Source of the DNA: Heterodera schachtii
Lineage: Eukaryota; Nematoda; Chromadorea; Rhabditida; Heteroderidae
NCBI GenBank assembly: GCA_023374025.1
Contig: SIJG01000014.1
Location: 853,077-917,076, forward strand
Direction: 5' to 3'
DNA: 64,000 bases
Shown here piece after piece: positions 1 to 11,807 of this stretch. Made by a program: the position numbers and the translations under genes. The notes beneath the pieces were generated by a model. That model was not told the origin of the DNA, made no database searches, and saw nothing but the letters and a program-made list of their open reading frames with translations. Every line of letters starts with the position of its first letter. Position 1 is the first letter of the stretch.

Positions 1-884
1 TTTCAGTCCCGGGTCTGTAACTCTTCAGGGATTGGTTTCCGCAAAAAAATTCTTTCGGATTCTTCCATTATAGACCGAGAGCTATCGATTGGTATATATT
101 TCGACCATTTTCGGCTCTGGGCCATATGATCAATATTTTCCGGGAGTAGTGCTATTCGAGACCTAAAATCCTGAGAGCGAGACCGAAACTTGACCCCGAG
201 ACAGAGACTCGATCCCGAGACAGAAAATCGCGAGACCGAGACCCAAAAAATTCGAGACTAGAGACTTTTTTCAAAAAATTTCCTTTTTCGCTTAAAAACC
301 GATTAAATTTCTATAATTTTAAAAAAGCAATTTTTTGAGGCTTTTTCATAATAAATTTTTTAAAATTCCACCTTCGCACACAACCTCCCCCAGCTCCCTT
401 TCCCTATATAAGGGAAAAATGGGCGTTCTCTTTAGATTTCTTTAATAACTCTCCAGGAAATGCTTGGATCGGCTTCAAACAAAAGAGAACAGCTGTTTTT
501 TAAGGATTTCCTATCGAATGGTGAAAAGCATTTTTTTAAAGGTCCAAATAAAAAAAAGTTTCTTCAGAAAATTTTTGAAAATTTTTGGCAAAATTTTCGA
601 CCATGTCTTAAAAATGGGTCTGTAGCGGGCCGGGTGTCGCGGATAGCGTCTTGTGCTTGGAGAAAGGGCACATCAGAAGACTCTGGCGGTTCAAATGAGC
701 TATCAAGCATCTTTATAGCTTAAATTTAAATTGAGTTATGGATGACAGACGAATTCGAAAATTTCGAGTTTTTTATCCCTGAATTTCAGAATCCGGCTTA
801 GGGGGATACGCAGGGATTCGGGGTGAGTTTTTAGCAAAATTTGGTAAACTAATACCTTAGGAAATTTTGATAATGAGTTCAAAG

Positions 885-1225
885 ACTACCTACGTTCAAA
901 TCAGCATGATTCATAATGCCGAACTCAAGATTGGATCTTGGCATTTTTGAAAAAGCCTGAATCGAAGCCCAATTAATTTTTTTGCGAAATCGATAAAAAT
1001 AGCACATTAGGGATGCTTGGGTATATGTATAAAGACCACCTACGTTCGAATTGGCAGGGAGTATAATGCCAAATTCAAGATCGGTATTTGGCATTTTTGC
1101 ACTGAAGCCAGTCAACTTCTTATACAACTTTATGTACAACTTTCTATACAACTTTCACCCAATTTTCAACTTTATAAACAACTTTCATTCAACTTTGCAT
1201 ACAACTTTCAGCACAACTTTTAAAA
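885..1225. repeat. duplicated block plus CAACTTT-type tandem repeat
   Basis: A block of about 70 bp at 885-950 (ACCTACGTTC ... ATAATGCC ... CAAGAT ... TTGGCATTTTTG) recurs with changes at about 1035-1100. It is followed at 1115-1222 by nine or so degenerate 12-13-bp units beginning CAACTTT. All of this lies inside the hAT-like element. No coding signal is seen. Confidence 0.7.
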
Positions 1226-1235
1226 ATTTTTGAAA

Positions 1236-2060
1236 ATTAGGGGGAGGGGGGAGGGGGCCGAAGGCCCCCTACGAGGCCGCGAAGCGGCCGAGCGAGTACC
1301 TTAAGGGAGTGGGGGGAGGGGGCCGAAGGCCCCCTACGAGGCCGCGAAGCGGCCGAGCGAGTACCTTAAGGGAGTGGGGGGGGGGGAGAGGGCCGAAGGC
1401 CCCTACGAGGCCGCGAAGCGGCCGAGCGAGTACCTTAAGGGAGTGGGGGGGAGGGGCCGAAGGCCCCCTACGAGGCCGCGAAGCGGCCCGAGCTGAGTAC
1501 CTTAAGGGAGTGGGGGGGGGGAGAGGGCCGAAGGCCCCCTACGAGGCCGCGAAGCGGCCGAGCGAGTACCTTAAGGGAGTGGGGGGGGGGGGAGAGGCCC
1601 CCTACGAGGACGCGAAGCGGCCGAGCGACGGAGTCACCTTTAAGGGACGTGGGGGGGGGGGGGGGTCTTTTTGCGGGCCGAAGGCCCCCTTACGAGGCCG
1701 CGAAGCGACCGAGCGGATACCTTAAGGGAGTGGGGGGAGGGGGCCGCAGGCCCCTACGCGAGGCGCGACGCGGACCGGAGGCCGAGTACCTTAGGGAGTG
1801 GGGGGGGGAGAGGGCCGAAGGCCCCTACGAGGCCGCGAAGCGGCCGAGCGAGTACCTTAAGGGAGTGGGGGGGAGGGGGCCGAAGGCCCCCTACGAGGCC
1901 GCGAAGCGGCCGAGCGAGTACCTTAAGGGAGGGGGGGGAGAGGGCCGAAGGCCCCCTACGAGGCCGCGAAGCGGCCCGAGCGAGTACCTTAAGGGAGGGG
2001 GGGAAGAGGGGGCCGAAGGCCCCCTACGAGGCCGCGAAGCGGCCGAGCGAGTGCCTTAAG
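1236..2060. repeat. GC-rich minisatellite, about 63-bp unit
   Basis: About 12-13 head-to-tail copies of a unit of roughly 60-70 bp. Each typical unit has three self-complementary parts: GGGGCCGAAGGCCCC, GGCCGCGAAGCGGCC and CCTTAAGG. These are followed by a G-run of 5-12 bases that varies in length between copies. Copy-to-copy change is mostly in the G-run and a few point changes. The unit is close to a multiple of three and rich in G and C, which leaves long open frames on the + strand. I do not regard those frames as genes. Confidence 0.9.
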
Positions 2061-3306
2061 CGCGGGGAAAACCCCGATGGCCCCGGCTGGCCCCGGTGTT
2101 GAAAGCGGCCCCGGCGCTTTCACAGGGCCCCTTGGGGCCCTGGTTCACCGGCTTATATTGAATTTTCCATCGAAAAAGCAAAAATTTTTGAAAAAATAGA
2201 AGAAAAAACAAATGCATAAGAGGGGAACTGACCGAACGCAAAAACTAGGAACAAAACCTAGAGAACAACCACCATACCATGCATATGAATAAACAAAAAG
2301 AATAAATCAAAAATATTAAATTAACTAAATTATTTAACTTTACCGAAAGCCAGTCATTTTGGGATGTAAAAAAGTCTCGGGCTCGAGTCTCGAAAATCGA
2401 GACCGAGACTTAAAAACCCAAGATTTTTCTCGAGTCGAGACTGAGACTCTCGAACAGCACTAGTCGGGAGCTGTCCATGGACTGACTAAAGTCGTGGGTT
2501 CGATTCCATCCGAGTTTTAACGTTTTACCCGTTTCTTACTGAATGCTGCAGTGACTGAGCTGCTCTGATCACTGATTTTAAATTTATGATTTTTTATTAT
2601 GAATACCCGCAATTCAATTCATCGATTGTTTACGCAAAATGAATCAATGGCATTTTTTGATATTTTAATTTATTTCAATTTCCTTGCCCAATTAATTTCT
2701 CATTCTTTCTCCAGCAATAAATGCTTCTCAATTGAGCAGAAGCCCTCCGTTGTCCGCATTGATCAGTCCCTCCCCCCCCCCCCGGCAATTCTTTCGCATC
2801 GACGGAGCAGCAGCAGCGCAATTCGCACCATTCGGGCAGAAATGACACGATTAATTGTATAATTCCCTTCCCCTCCCTCCGCCCATTTACGCTCCGACTT
2901 CCCCCCAAGCGCCGGAAATGGCAATTAATCACAGCGACTGATAGGGGGGGAGGGGGTGATTATTTTGGTGGGCAGTGAATTGGGGGAAACGCCGCCCAGC
3001 CAAAGAAAAGAAAACTCGCAATTCATTCAGCAGCACTCTTTTGACTCTTTGGGCGGCAATCATTTGATCACTTCTTCCATTTGTTTTTGTTTGTTTTTTC
3101 ATTTTTTTTTTTGCCGGTTTTTCTCCACAAAATGCACAGTCTCTCCTCCATTTCCCTCTCGTGTGATCATTTTTTAATGGGTTTCTCCTATTAAATTGCT
3201 TGCTTTTAAGAGCAATTAAATTCCTAATCCGAACATTAGCAAATATTTTGTTCAGTTACAACTGACTCATACATTCCTTCCTACCAATGCCACCATTCTC
3301 CCTCCA

Positions 3307-3532
3307 ACACTGGTCTCTCTCACCCCTCTCTCTCTCTCTTTTTCTCTCCCTTCTCTCTCTCTCTCTCCTCCTTCCTCTCCTCTCTCTCTCCCCTCTCTTT
3401 CCCTCTCCCCCCCTCTCTCTCTCTCTCTCCCCCCTCTCCCCTCTCTTTCCCTCTCCCCCCCTCTCTCTCCCTCTCTCCCCTCTCTCTCTCTCTCTCTTTC
3501 TTCTCTCCTTTCTTTTATTTCCTCCGTCCTTC
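3307..3532. repeat. polypyrimidine (CT-rich) microsatellite
   Basis: About 225 bp of CTCTCT, CCCTCTC and TTTCCCTCT mixtures on the + strand with almost no purines. It has no coding character. Confidence 0.9.
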
Positions 3533-3651
3533 GTACTTCTTCCGGTCTCTTAATTCTTAACCTGTCACTTTGCATTATGATGCATTAGTAATGGAGAAGA
3601 GACCTGCCAATACTGATCAAAGCTGAAGCGGAAGGGCGAGGGGCGGTGATC

Positions 3652-3786
3652 GAAAAGAGAGAGCGAGAGAGAGAGAGAAAGGGAGAGAGGGAGAGAAAGG
3701 GAGAGAGGAAGAGAGAGGGAGAGAGAGAGAAAGGGAGAGAGGAAGAGAAAGGGAGAGAGGAAGAGAGAGGGAGGGGGGGGGGGGGA
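3652..3786. repeat. polypurine (GA-rich) microsatellite
   Basis: About 135 bp of GAGAGAGAG and AAGGGAGAGAGG units ending in a G-run. It has the opposite strand polarity to the CT block 120 bp upstream, so the two could pair. Confidence 0.9.
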
Positions 3787-4124
3787 AGGGATGCACTATA
3801 ATTGGATGTATTTGACGGACTGATCAGCAGCAGGCGTAAAAGAAAGGGGAAGAACAAACGGTGACGACAAAATTGCTCCATTTTTGACTAATTTGTGTAG
3901 TTTTGAACTCCCTTTTCCTCCTTTGTCCAGTCGTTTCTCTTTTTTCTTTGGCTACTCATTTTTCACTTTGATATTTTTTACTGAAAATAAATTTACAAAT
4001 TAAAAGAACCAAAAAAAAATTATAAATGAAAAGCATAGAAATTCTTTTTTTTTTGTAATTTGGAACACCCAATTCTAGAATTTTACTATTATTTTTTAAT
4101 TTTTAGACAGTTCCACAAAAATTT

Positions 4125-5000
4125 GCACTACGCTCCCCTCTCCCCCTTCCCCATCCTCCCTCCTCTTCCACCTCTCTCCCCTCACCTCTTTTCCCCTCTC
4201 TCCCCTTCTCCCCCCTCCCTCTCCACCTCTCTCCTCTCACTCTCTTTTTCTCCTCTCTCCCTTCTCCCCTCCCTCCCTCTCCCACCTCTCTCCTCTCACT
4301 TCTTTTTCTCCTCTCTCCCCTCACGCTGTTTTTCCCTCTCTCCCTTCGCCCCTCCCTCCCTCTCCCCCTCCTCCCCTCACACTCTTTTTGTTCCCCCTCA
4401 CACTCTTCCCCATCTCCCTCTTCTCCACCTCTCTCTCTCCCCTCACCTCTTTTTCCCCTCTCTCCCTTCTCCCCTCCCTCCCTCCCCACCTCTCTGCCCC
4501 TCACCTCGTTTTCCCCCCTCTCTCCCTCTGCCCCTCCCTCATTCTTCACTATCTCCCTCACCTCTTTTCCCCCTCTCCCTCTCCCTCCCTCGATTCTTCC
4601 ACCTCTCTCCCCTCACCTCTTTTCCCTCTCTCCCTTCTCCCCTCCTCCCTCTCCCTCTCTCCCTCCTCACTTCTTTTTCCCCTCTCTCCCTTCTCCCCTC
4701 ACCTCATTCTCCAGCTCTCTCCCCTCACCTCTTTTTCCCCTCTCTCCCTTCTCCCCCTCCCTCGTTCTTCCACCTCTCTCCCCTCACCTCTTTTTCCCCT
4801 CTCTCCCTTCTCCCCTCCCTCCCTCTCCCACCTCTCTCCTCTCACTTCTTTTTCCCCTCTCTCCCTTCTCCCCTCCCTCCCTCTCCTACCTCTCCCCCCT
4901 CACCTCTTCCTCCTCTCTCTCCCTTCTCCCCTCCCTCCCTCTCCCACCTCTTTCCGCTCACCTCTTCCTCTCCTCTCTCCTCCCCTTTTCGCCCCTTTCT
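4125..5000. repeat. pyrimidine-rich minisatellite, roughly 55-60-bp units
   Basis: Repeated blocks built from CTCTCTCCCTTCTCCCCTC, CCCACCTCTC and CTCACTTCTTTTTCCCC run for about 870 bp with variable spacing. The + strand is nearly purine-free apart from the A of CACCTC and CTCAC. Confidence 0.85.
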
Positions 5001-5170
5001 CTCGAAGTGTTCGGTCGTTCGTTTCCTTTCTTTCTCTGATCGCTCCATCGCTTTTCCTCTGTTTACTGTGTAATTGTCTATTTCCTTATAATTCGCGCAC
5101 AATGGTCCTATAAAATGCATTTTGTCCCTTTTCTTTCTCAGTTTGACTCACTTCCGTTCGTTCCGTTGGA

Positions 5171-6088
5171 ATGTTTAAATTCGTCCACTTTTTCTGCTCA
5201 TTGGCCACTTTTCCCCTGCTGATCTCTGCCATTTGTAAGTCCTTTCGCCCACTTTGCCCTTTAAAGTCCAATTTTCCCCTAATTAGCTTCCAATTGCTTT
5301 TACTTGCCACACATTGTGCTGAACGGCGGCACTTATGACGAGTTCAATGCTTCTGAGATAAAGCATTGTTGCATTGCGTGTGCGCGTGACCCGTGTTGCA
5401 TTGCGTAAGGTCCGTCTCGCATTTGGCCCACCGAATGATTGCGTTAAGGTACACTTACGACAAGGAATTGGGCCGGTGTTTCATGAAGTCGGCCATCTCC
5501 GATTCATACAAACACTCGGGAATGACTTCCGGACTGAAGGCGAACACTCACGCGGGACAGGGCGCACTGCTGAGGAACATTCGAATTGCGGGAGGAACCG
5601 CGTCAGCTGTTGTGCACTTGCCCAACACGGAGGACTGCATGCAGTACTGCACAGGTGGGCAGAGGGTCAAACTGGGGAAGAGAGGGGAGGGGAGCGAACG
5701 GAGGGGTAATTGGGTGCCAATGCCATCGTTAGTTGGGCAAAGCATTTGCATTTTCAATTGGTTTTTTCAATGATACATTAAACGCTAAAATCCATTCCCC
5801 TTATAGCCTATGGCATTTTCTCGTGGAGTCCTTTGCCTCCATCATCAACAACAACAACAACGGCTTCGTCCAACGTCGGTCGGTCGGCCTCGTCCATTGT
5901 TCCGACTTCCTCTCAACAGCAACAACAAGGCAAGTGGCCAAATGCCAATTGGGCCATCCGCGCCGTGCGCTTTTCCTACCCAAAATGGACTCTTTTCAGG
6001 GGAATGCTCGTGCATGTCGCGCATCTCTTCCTTGGAGTACTCTTTCGGCTCGCGCTCGGCCATTTTTCCGCCCGTTTCGAATCTCTGA
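5171..6088 (+). CDS. secreted PAN/Apple-domain protein
   Basis: Five exons with consistent phase: 5171-5234, 5287-5404, 5449-5654, 5807-5929 and 6000-6088, giving 199 residues. The first 20 or so residues form a signal peptide (MFKFVHFFCSLATF...). The next part has the cysteine spacing of a PAN/Apple module: Cys at FYLPHI, the CCIACARDPCC cluster, then AYTYDKELGRCFMKS. A second, partial set of cysteines follows (EDCMQYC), then a Thr/Ser/Gln-rich linker and a short tail with CSC. PAN modules bind proteins or sugars in secreted and adhesion proteins, and nematodes have many of them. The last intron (5930-5999) starts with GCAAGT, a GC-AG intron. The specific role is unknown. The domain call is firm from the CC...CC/AYTY pattern; the end of exon 4 is less certain. 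Confidence 0.7.
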
Positions 6089-6402
6089 CAATGAGCCAAT
6101 TGCAAGCAAATGAATGAAGACGAAAATTCGCGACAAATAATCCCATCCAAATCAGTCCAAATTAGGAGTCGCCACTAATCCGTCCGATATCCCTTCAATC
6201 CGTCACTCTGTCTTAATGATCTCATCTTTCTTATTTTTTGAAAAATAAAACATCCGATTATGTACAGTAGTGTTTTGTTTTCCAAATTAATGTCCGTTTA
6301 TTCGTTCGTTTGTGGCGCAGAACGGACTGCCCGAAATGTATTGGACCTAAATTTTGAGTGATTAACTCATTTCGCTAAAACTATCACAATAATTAGTCTT
6401 AA

Positions 6403-8629
6403 TCATTCATTGTTTTTTATGCTTTTCCGTGCCGTGTTCTGCTCTTTTCGCGCATTCACCTCGTACACATTTTGCGGAAAGTTTGTCCAATTGACCCCAA
6501 TTTGATTGGTGCGCACGTGAAAAGGGAAGAAGCGATTGTTGGTCATCGGAGTGGTCAGTGCCTTTGGGAAAGAGTGCCATTCAAATGGACTCCCCGAGGG
6601 GATTTCACCAGAAAAACGACAAATCCGACAGCGACGACGGCCGAGTCGACGCCCAATACAACCTCCTCCCGTACCCAATTGTCCAGCACCCAATTGGCGA
6701 ACACCAGCACAACGGGGCCGGCCCAATACCTTCGAAAAGGTGGTAAAGCAAATTTCAAATTGGCAAACATTGGCACCAAAAAGTGGCGAAAAGGGCGAGG
6801 GTGGCGTAAAACAGCTTCTTTCGCGGGTATTTCCTTACAGTAACCTGGAGGAAATACACCAAATTAGTACTGTAAGAGAAGCAGGGAAAGTCCGAACCCA
6901 ACTCGACCGCAAGAACCAAGCCCAACCGATCACATTAAGCAGGGCGATCAGATAAGCAGGGACACTTTCGGACAAATAAGTCACTTGGGCCGGGTCGAAC
7001 ACCCAAAAGGACAAAACAATCGGAAAAACATAACAATAAGTGGACGAACTGACCACAATCTCCCAAATGAGCATGAGAAGGCGAAGTGCGAGGTAAACGG
7101 AGACAAACAAAGTCATTTTAACACTGGAGAAGGTGGAAAGACGAGCGCGAGTGATTGTGTAGCCTGGGGAAATTTGTTGCGTTATTTGGCAATATAATTA
7201 CATTATTAATTGACCAATTATATAAAACCAATTAACATGAACTTTCCTTGCCTTTTGCAATGAGCAAAAGGAGAAGCACGAAAAAGACAATTGAAAATTG
7301 CCTGGAAATTGCAACTTTAATCGTGGTTAAACTTTCACTGATTCACCTGACAATTGTGGAGAGCATTCTGAGCATGGGAAATCCGATGCCATCGTTTGAA
7401 AATTTGTCAAAATGGGCCCACAAAAGAAGCGCTGACACCAATTCACAGCACAGAGAATGGAGGAAGAGACGGTAACTGACGTGGCACATTTTCCGACTCC
7501 TCAGAATACCTTAAGAGACTGATCTTTGATCAATGCTTTTGCTTTTGGCCACTTTTACTTAATTGTTTTAATGCCAATACTTCTCACCTGCAAAAACAAA
7601 GGCAATGGCACAAATTGTGGCGTTAATGAGGAGAAAGGCGAGGGCGATGGGTAGAGAGTCTGAGAAAGGCAAACGATCATTTTTCAAAATTTCAAGGATT
7701 GTTGGCACAAAATTGGTCGAATGAGAAATGCCGTTTCCATTGGTTGCCGGGCGGAGCATTTGTCATCAGCAGCGAATAATCGAGGAAAAGCCCACGCTCC
7801 GAGTCGCAATTGCCCACCGCCAAATACCACCAGCGGGGCCGCATCGAACTGGGTACAGAAAAGCACGGAATCAGCAGATGCCAACTTTGCGTATTGGCAA
7901 AAAATGCCAAGAAATTACAGCTTAATTTTTTGTTTAAAAAATCGTCACACTTTTTTCATCAACAAAAGTTCTCAAGGGATCATTTGTACTGCTCGATTAG
8001 TCCCACATCCCCTGTTCCTCGTTCAAACTGACAAGAATGATCTGATGCCGTGGCACCGAATCCAACTTTCATTGGTATTTCCCCGGGAGATCTCCTCGCA
8101 TTTTGACCGTTCGTCGATGAATTGGGCGCTCGGCGACAGTCGGATGATCTGATGGTTCTGTGGGTCCAACACGCGTTCTTTTTGGCGGCAATTCTAAAGC
8201 AAATCGTAAAGCATTTGGCAAATGTTCGCCGGCTCAACAAGCGATTCGTTGCCATAAACAGCTTTCCATTGGGAATTGGCATCGTAGTAAAGGTAAAGCG
8301 ACTGCAACTCGAAACTCTTCAAGGAAAGGGACACGCAATTCACTTAAACGGGAAAAAAGTCGAAAAGTGCCTTTGGATATTGGACGGTGTATTGAAGAGT
8401 GCCATCATTGGAGACGAAGCAAAATCTGTCCAAATAGTGCCAATTCTTAGGGACGGGGGAGGGAAAAAGTTGGGGATTGGGAGAGAAAATGATAATTTCT
8501 CACTTTCGAAGTGGAAAGAATGCCTTGGGATATTTTGGCACAAATTTCGACCAAAAAGAAAGCGCAAATAAAAAAGGAAACAAAGAAGAGGGAGGGGAAA
8601 GAAGAAAACGGCATGGTAACAAATGGCAA
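6403..8629 (-). CDS. TMEM145/GPR180-like seven-transmembrane protein
   Basis: Spliced on the minus strand from a signal peptide (start 8629, or the in-frame Met at 8614) to a stop at 6403. The extracellular part has LDRFCFVSNDGTLQYTVQYP, then LYLYYDANSQWKAVYGNES and CHGIRSF. The membrane part starts at RWWYLAVGNCDS, continues GLFLDYSLLMTN and HFSFDQFYSLPIALAFLL, and has GYTITRARLS, PVVLVFANWVLDNWVRE and finally NNRFFPFHVRTNQI before a short tail. This order is that of the GPR180/TMEM145 group (rhodopsin-like GPCR TM domain, GOST fold), which works in the secretory pathway or at the cell surface; ligands are not well established. Introns are short. One at 7251-7164 is GC-AG. Exact edges around 7480-7590 and 8317-8349 are uncertain. 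Confidence 0.8.
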
Positions 8630-9389
8630 TTCAATTTGATATTAATTAGTGCTATTTTAAAGTGAATTTAATTAAATGAAAAATATAATTTTAATCAAAA
8701 TTATCAGCTAAAATTTACCTCATAAATTAGGCTGAATAAAATGATATAAGCTGAAGAGTAAAAAGGAAAAGAGCTTAAGCGGGGAATTCGGCACACTTTT
8801 TGCCGAAGACGTAAAGAAGGAATGCCCGTGTCGCCCGTAGCGACAGTCAAAAAAAGGGGGGAGAGGCGGAGGAGGGAAAAGCGAAGGCCGACAATTGGCA
8901 ATTAACGGCGAAAAAGCCTTATTAGGGGAAGAACAGCAGCAGAAAAAGTTAACAGAGCCAACAAAAACATTAATTGTTTATTTGTGAATTTGAATGTAAA
9001 CGATAAATATCATGTAATAAAAGTGGAAAATGAAAAATAAACTACCAAAATTAATTTAAACATTTAAATTCATAAATCTATTATTTTTGCTAACTTATAT
9101 TAATATTTGATTTTTACACTTATAATAATTATTAATTATTTTTTTAATTTTTCTTATAAATTAAAATTATCAAATTAAAATATTTCAAAAAATGATTTTT
9201 GTAGGCAAAAGGAGTTGGTCTAATTTTTGAATAATAATTATTATATTTGGCATTTCGTCTTTTTATTCGATTGCTAAATGCCAATTGCGCGATGCTTTTC
9301 ACTTACTGATTAATGCTAATTGAGATGTAATTAGGTAGTTAGTTTGATCATGCAAATAAAAGGTACCTAATATTTCAATTCATTTTCCG
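8630..9389. other. AT-rich intergenic region
   Basis: Shared upstream region between two divergent genes (the 7TM gene on the minus strand and TMEM129 on the plus strand). 8990-9260 is strongly AT-rich with no open frame of note. It probably contains both promoters, but no specific element can be named from sequence. Confidence 0.5.
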
Positions 9390-11488
9390 ATGGAATTGGG
9401 CATTCTCCCCAGTGATTTTCTCTTCTTTCTTCTCCTCTCCGTCTTCTTTTCCCTCCTCCTCATTCTTCCGTCCGATGCTCTTCACTTGGCCGGCTTTACC
9501 ATCCCAAAAATTTTTGTCAATTTTCTTGGCGATGAAAGGTTTATTCTCCCATTACCTTAATTAATTTTTCATACCTTTGCGACTTCTTTAGACTTCACTT
9601 CGTCGAGTACCATTTGCGTCGCACTTTGCTCACCGCTTTCATTCATTCCGCAATTCCTTTCCGTAAATAAATGTCATTTTGCATTCATTTCTCCCCCCAT
9701 TTTCAGTTTGTTTTGTTGGCCTTGGTTTAAGCATTGATCAGCCCGTCTTCTCCCACAGTCCGAATAATTTCATCCAATGGCTTTCATTGTTTTCTTTGCT
9801 TATCGTGGCAGGTAAATATTTAAAAAATAATTTTTATTTTATTTTTTGTTAATTTAGCTTCAATCGCAATTTTGTCATTTTGTCGAAGTAATAATTACGA
9901 ACGCCATCCGTTGGTTCACACATTGAGAAATTTAAGTGAAGACCAAAATTGGCAAACATTGGCCAGGGAAATTGACGACGAAGTAAGGGACGACGGCACG
10001 GGGCGACTTGCAAATTGCCAAAACAAAAAGCATTTTTAGGTCCGTGCTCCTTTGCTCTTCACTATTTTGTACAAAGGTGCGTCCCACCATTTCTTCCATT
10101 AAATGTTTTGTCATTGTCTCCCTTTTTTCAGATTGTTCTCGCGTTTTGGTCACACGCCTTTGGCTGATAAAAGTGCGTCTTTTCCCATTTCAAATGTCCA
10201 TTTCACTTTTTTAGGTTACAAATTACGCAATTCAATTGGCTCCAATTTCCGATTCGCAATTTCTCGTAATTCGTTCGACTTCGCTTCAGAATGTAAGCAC
10301 TTTTATGATTATGCTCACTCTTTTGATACTCCCTATTAAAGGCCTCTTTCTCGACCACCGTTAATTATTAAAATTCCAATTCAGACCCTTTCTGACCAAC
10401 AGAATCATCCCGCCTTAGTCAATAATATGGCACAGTCCAATGACCACATTATCGACGTCCAAATCCGTTCCATCAGCGGTCGCTTTAAAACCTTTCAGAT
10501 TCGGTATTTGTTTTTCATTTTTCTGTTTTTTAAGCTATTGGTGGTTTAGGGTTCGAAGTCAGCAGGAATTGGACAATCTTCGCGATCAGTTGGGTCGTCC
10601 GATCGGTGTTTTGGACTCTCTCGTCTTACCACAGGTAAATCAGAAATAACAAATAAACTAAGGGGAAATGAACACAATCTGACATATTTGGTCTGCTGGA
10701 GCAATACCCGGGTGTTTGGGGAAGGTTTCCCCAGCCAAAAAACATTTTGAATTAAAAACGATTTCAAATTTTATAGAAATTGTAATATGAAAAAAAAAAA
10801 TTTTTTTTTTTTTTGAAAGATGGGGATGTGTTGCTTTCCCGGTAGAGCAACACTGGGGTTTAAAAATTGTTTATTTCAGCCAATGCATGAACTTTTTGTG
10901 GACGCATTTTTGACGGAAATACGCAAAAACCCGAGAGTTACGGACGTCGATTTGGATGAATTGGAACCGTGCTTCAGCTGTTCACAAACAATTGCGCAAG
11001 TAAAATTGGTGAAACGGTGCGTCGATTCGGTTGAGCAAAGTGAGGAAAACTGCCGAAGTTGCGCCTGCAAACCGAACTGGCAAGTGAAAATATGGAGAGA
11101 AATTTAAAAGATTGTGGTCATTAATTGAAAATCCTTTAAGGTGCGCGCGATGTATGGGACGTATTTTTGCCTCTAAACAAAATCAGCAAATGCCGGAAAT
11201 TTGGATGGCTGGGAGAGCGTAAGGAGAAAAAGAATTTTATATTTCTTAAATTATGTGAACATTAACCACTTTAATTACTCACAAAGTTTTTAAAAAATGT
11301 CAAATTAGGGAAGGTCAAATGTTCAAAGCTGGAAAGAAGCTTTTCTTTTATAATTTGTCTCCCTAATTTGGCTTTCATTGGCATTCCCCCAAAACTCTCT
11401 CTTTCTTAGGCCGTGCCCGACTTGTCGTGCCACTTTCTGTGTTTTGGATGTTTGCCTTTTGGAACAGAAAAACAAAGGCGACGAATGA
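9390..11488 (+). CDS. TMEM129: TMEM129 homologue, ER membrane RING-type E3 ubiquitin ligase
   Basis: About ten short exons. The N-terminus has a membrane segment (residues about 8-30) and ALHLAGFTIPKIFVNFLGDE, followed by FVEYHLRRTLLTAFIHSAIP, a second hydrophobic stretch and LVTRLWLIKVTNYAIQLAP. The C-terminus has ELEPCFSCSQTIAQVKLVKRC, then CRSCACKPNWCARCMGRIFAS, and ends PCPTCRATFCVLDVC: the atypical RING of TMEM129. This family works in ER-associated degradation; the human protein partners Derlin-1 and ubiquitinates dislocated substrates on the cytosolic face. All conserved Cys of the RING are present, so the gene looks functional. One intron (11080-11140) is GC-AG. Start chosen at the first Met before the membrane segment; stop at 11486-11488. 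Confidence 0.9.
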
Positions 11489-11807
11489 CTGCGATTATTT
11501 ATTCCAATCTTTTATTATTGTGTATAAATTGAAAGCATAAATTTATTTAAAATTTCGAAGTATTAAAAAGTTTAAATATGGAAAATTACAACGGGAAAGC
11601 CTGTAAAAATGATTATTGTTTCAGTGAGTTCTCTCGTCCATTCTCTCGTCGATTGATTTCTTTTTTTGTTGATAATTTCTTTGTACGTTTATCGATAAGC
11701 TCCGAATTACCTCCTTCCCTCTAATTAGTCCTACAAAATCGATTAACTAATTGTTTTTTGTTGGTTTGTTGCTATAATTCACTAATTATTTTCATCGGCG
11801 TGTAAAA

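Larger units (their letters stand above)
147..2462. mobile_element. hAT-like non-autonomous DNA transposon
   Basis: The two ends are inverted copies. The left end reads TAGTGCTATTCGAGA (147-161) and the right end is its complement with one change (2448-2462). The similarity continues inward as GAGAC/GTCTC-rich sequence (about 160-265 and 2370-2445). The flanks TCCGGGAG (139-146) and GTCGGGAG (2463-2470) match at 6 of 8 positions, as an aged 8-bp target duplication would. An 8-bp duplication with TAGTG/CAGTG-type ends is typical of the hAT superfamily. No transposase frame is visible inside, so the element would depend on an autonomous relative. Its cargo is a duplicated 70-bp block, a CAACTTT repeat and a GC-rich minisatellite. 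Confidence 0.6.
2471..5170. other. gene-free, low-complexity region
   Basis: No credible gene was found. The stretch opens with AT-rich sequence, holds a C-run at 2770-2782 and is dominated by pyrimidine-rich and purine-rich blocks that are listed separately. Long open frames here come only from the lack of stop codons in CT-repeat DNA. Confidence 0.7.

Noticed and set aside
1309..2102. Overlapping long open frames on the + strand
   Set aside because: They follow the minisatellite exactly; the unit is nearly divisible by three and has no stop codons in these frames.
2471..2520. Possible tRNA 3' half (GGGTTCGATTCC)
   Set aside because: The B-box word is present, but the T-stem and acceptor do not pair and the 5' half is absent next to the transposon edge.
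4060..5113. Open frame of more than 300 codons, Ser/Pro/Leu/Phe only
   Set aside because: Translation of a polypyrimidine repeat; no domain, no codon bias, equally open in neighbouring frames.
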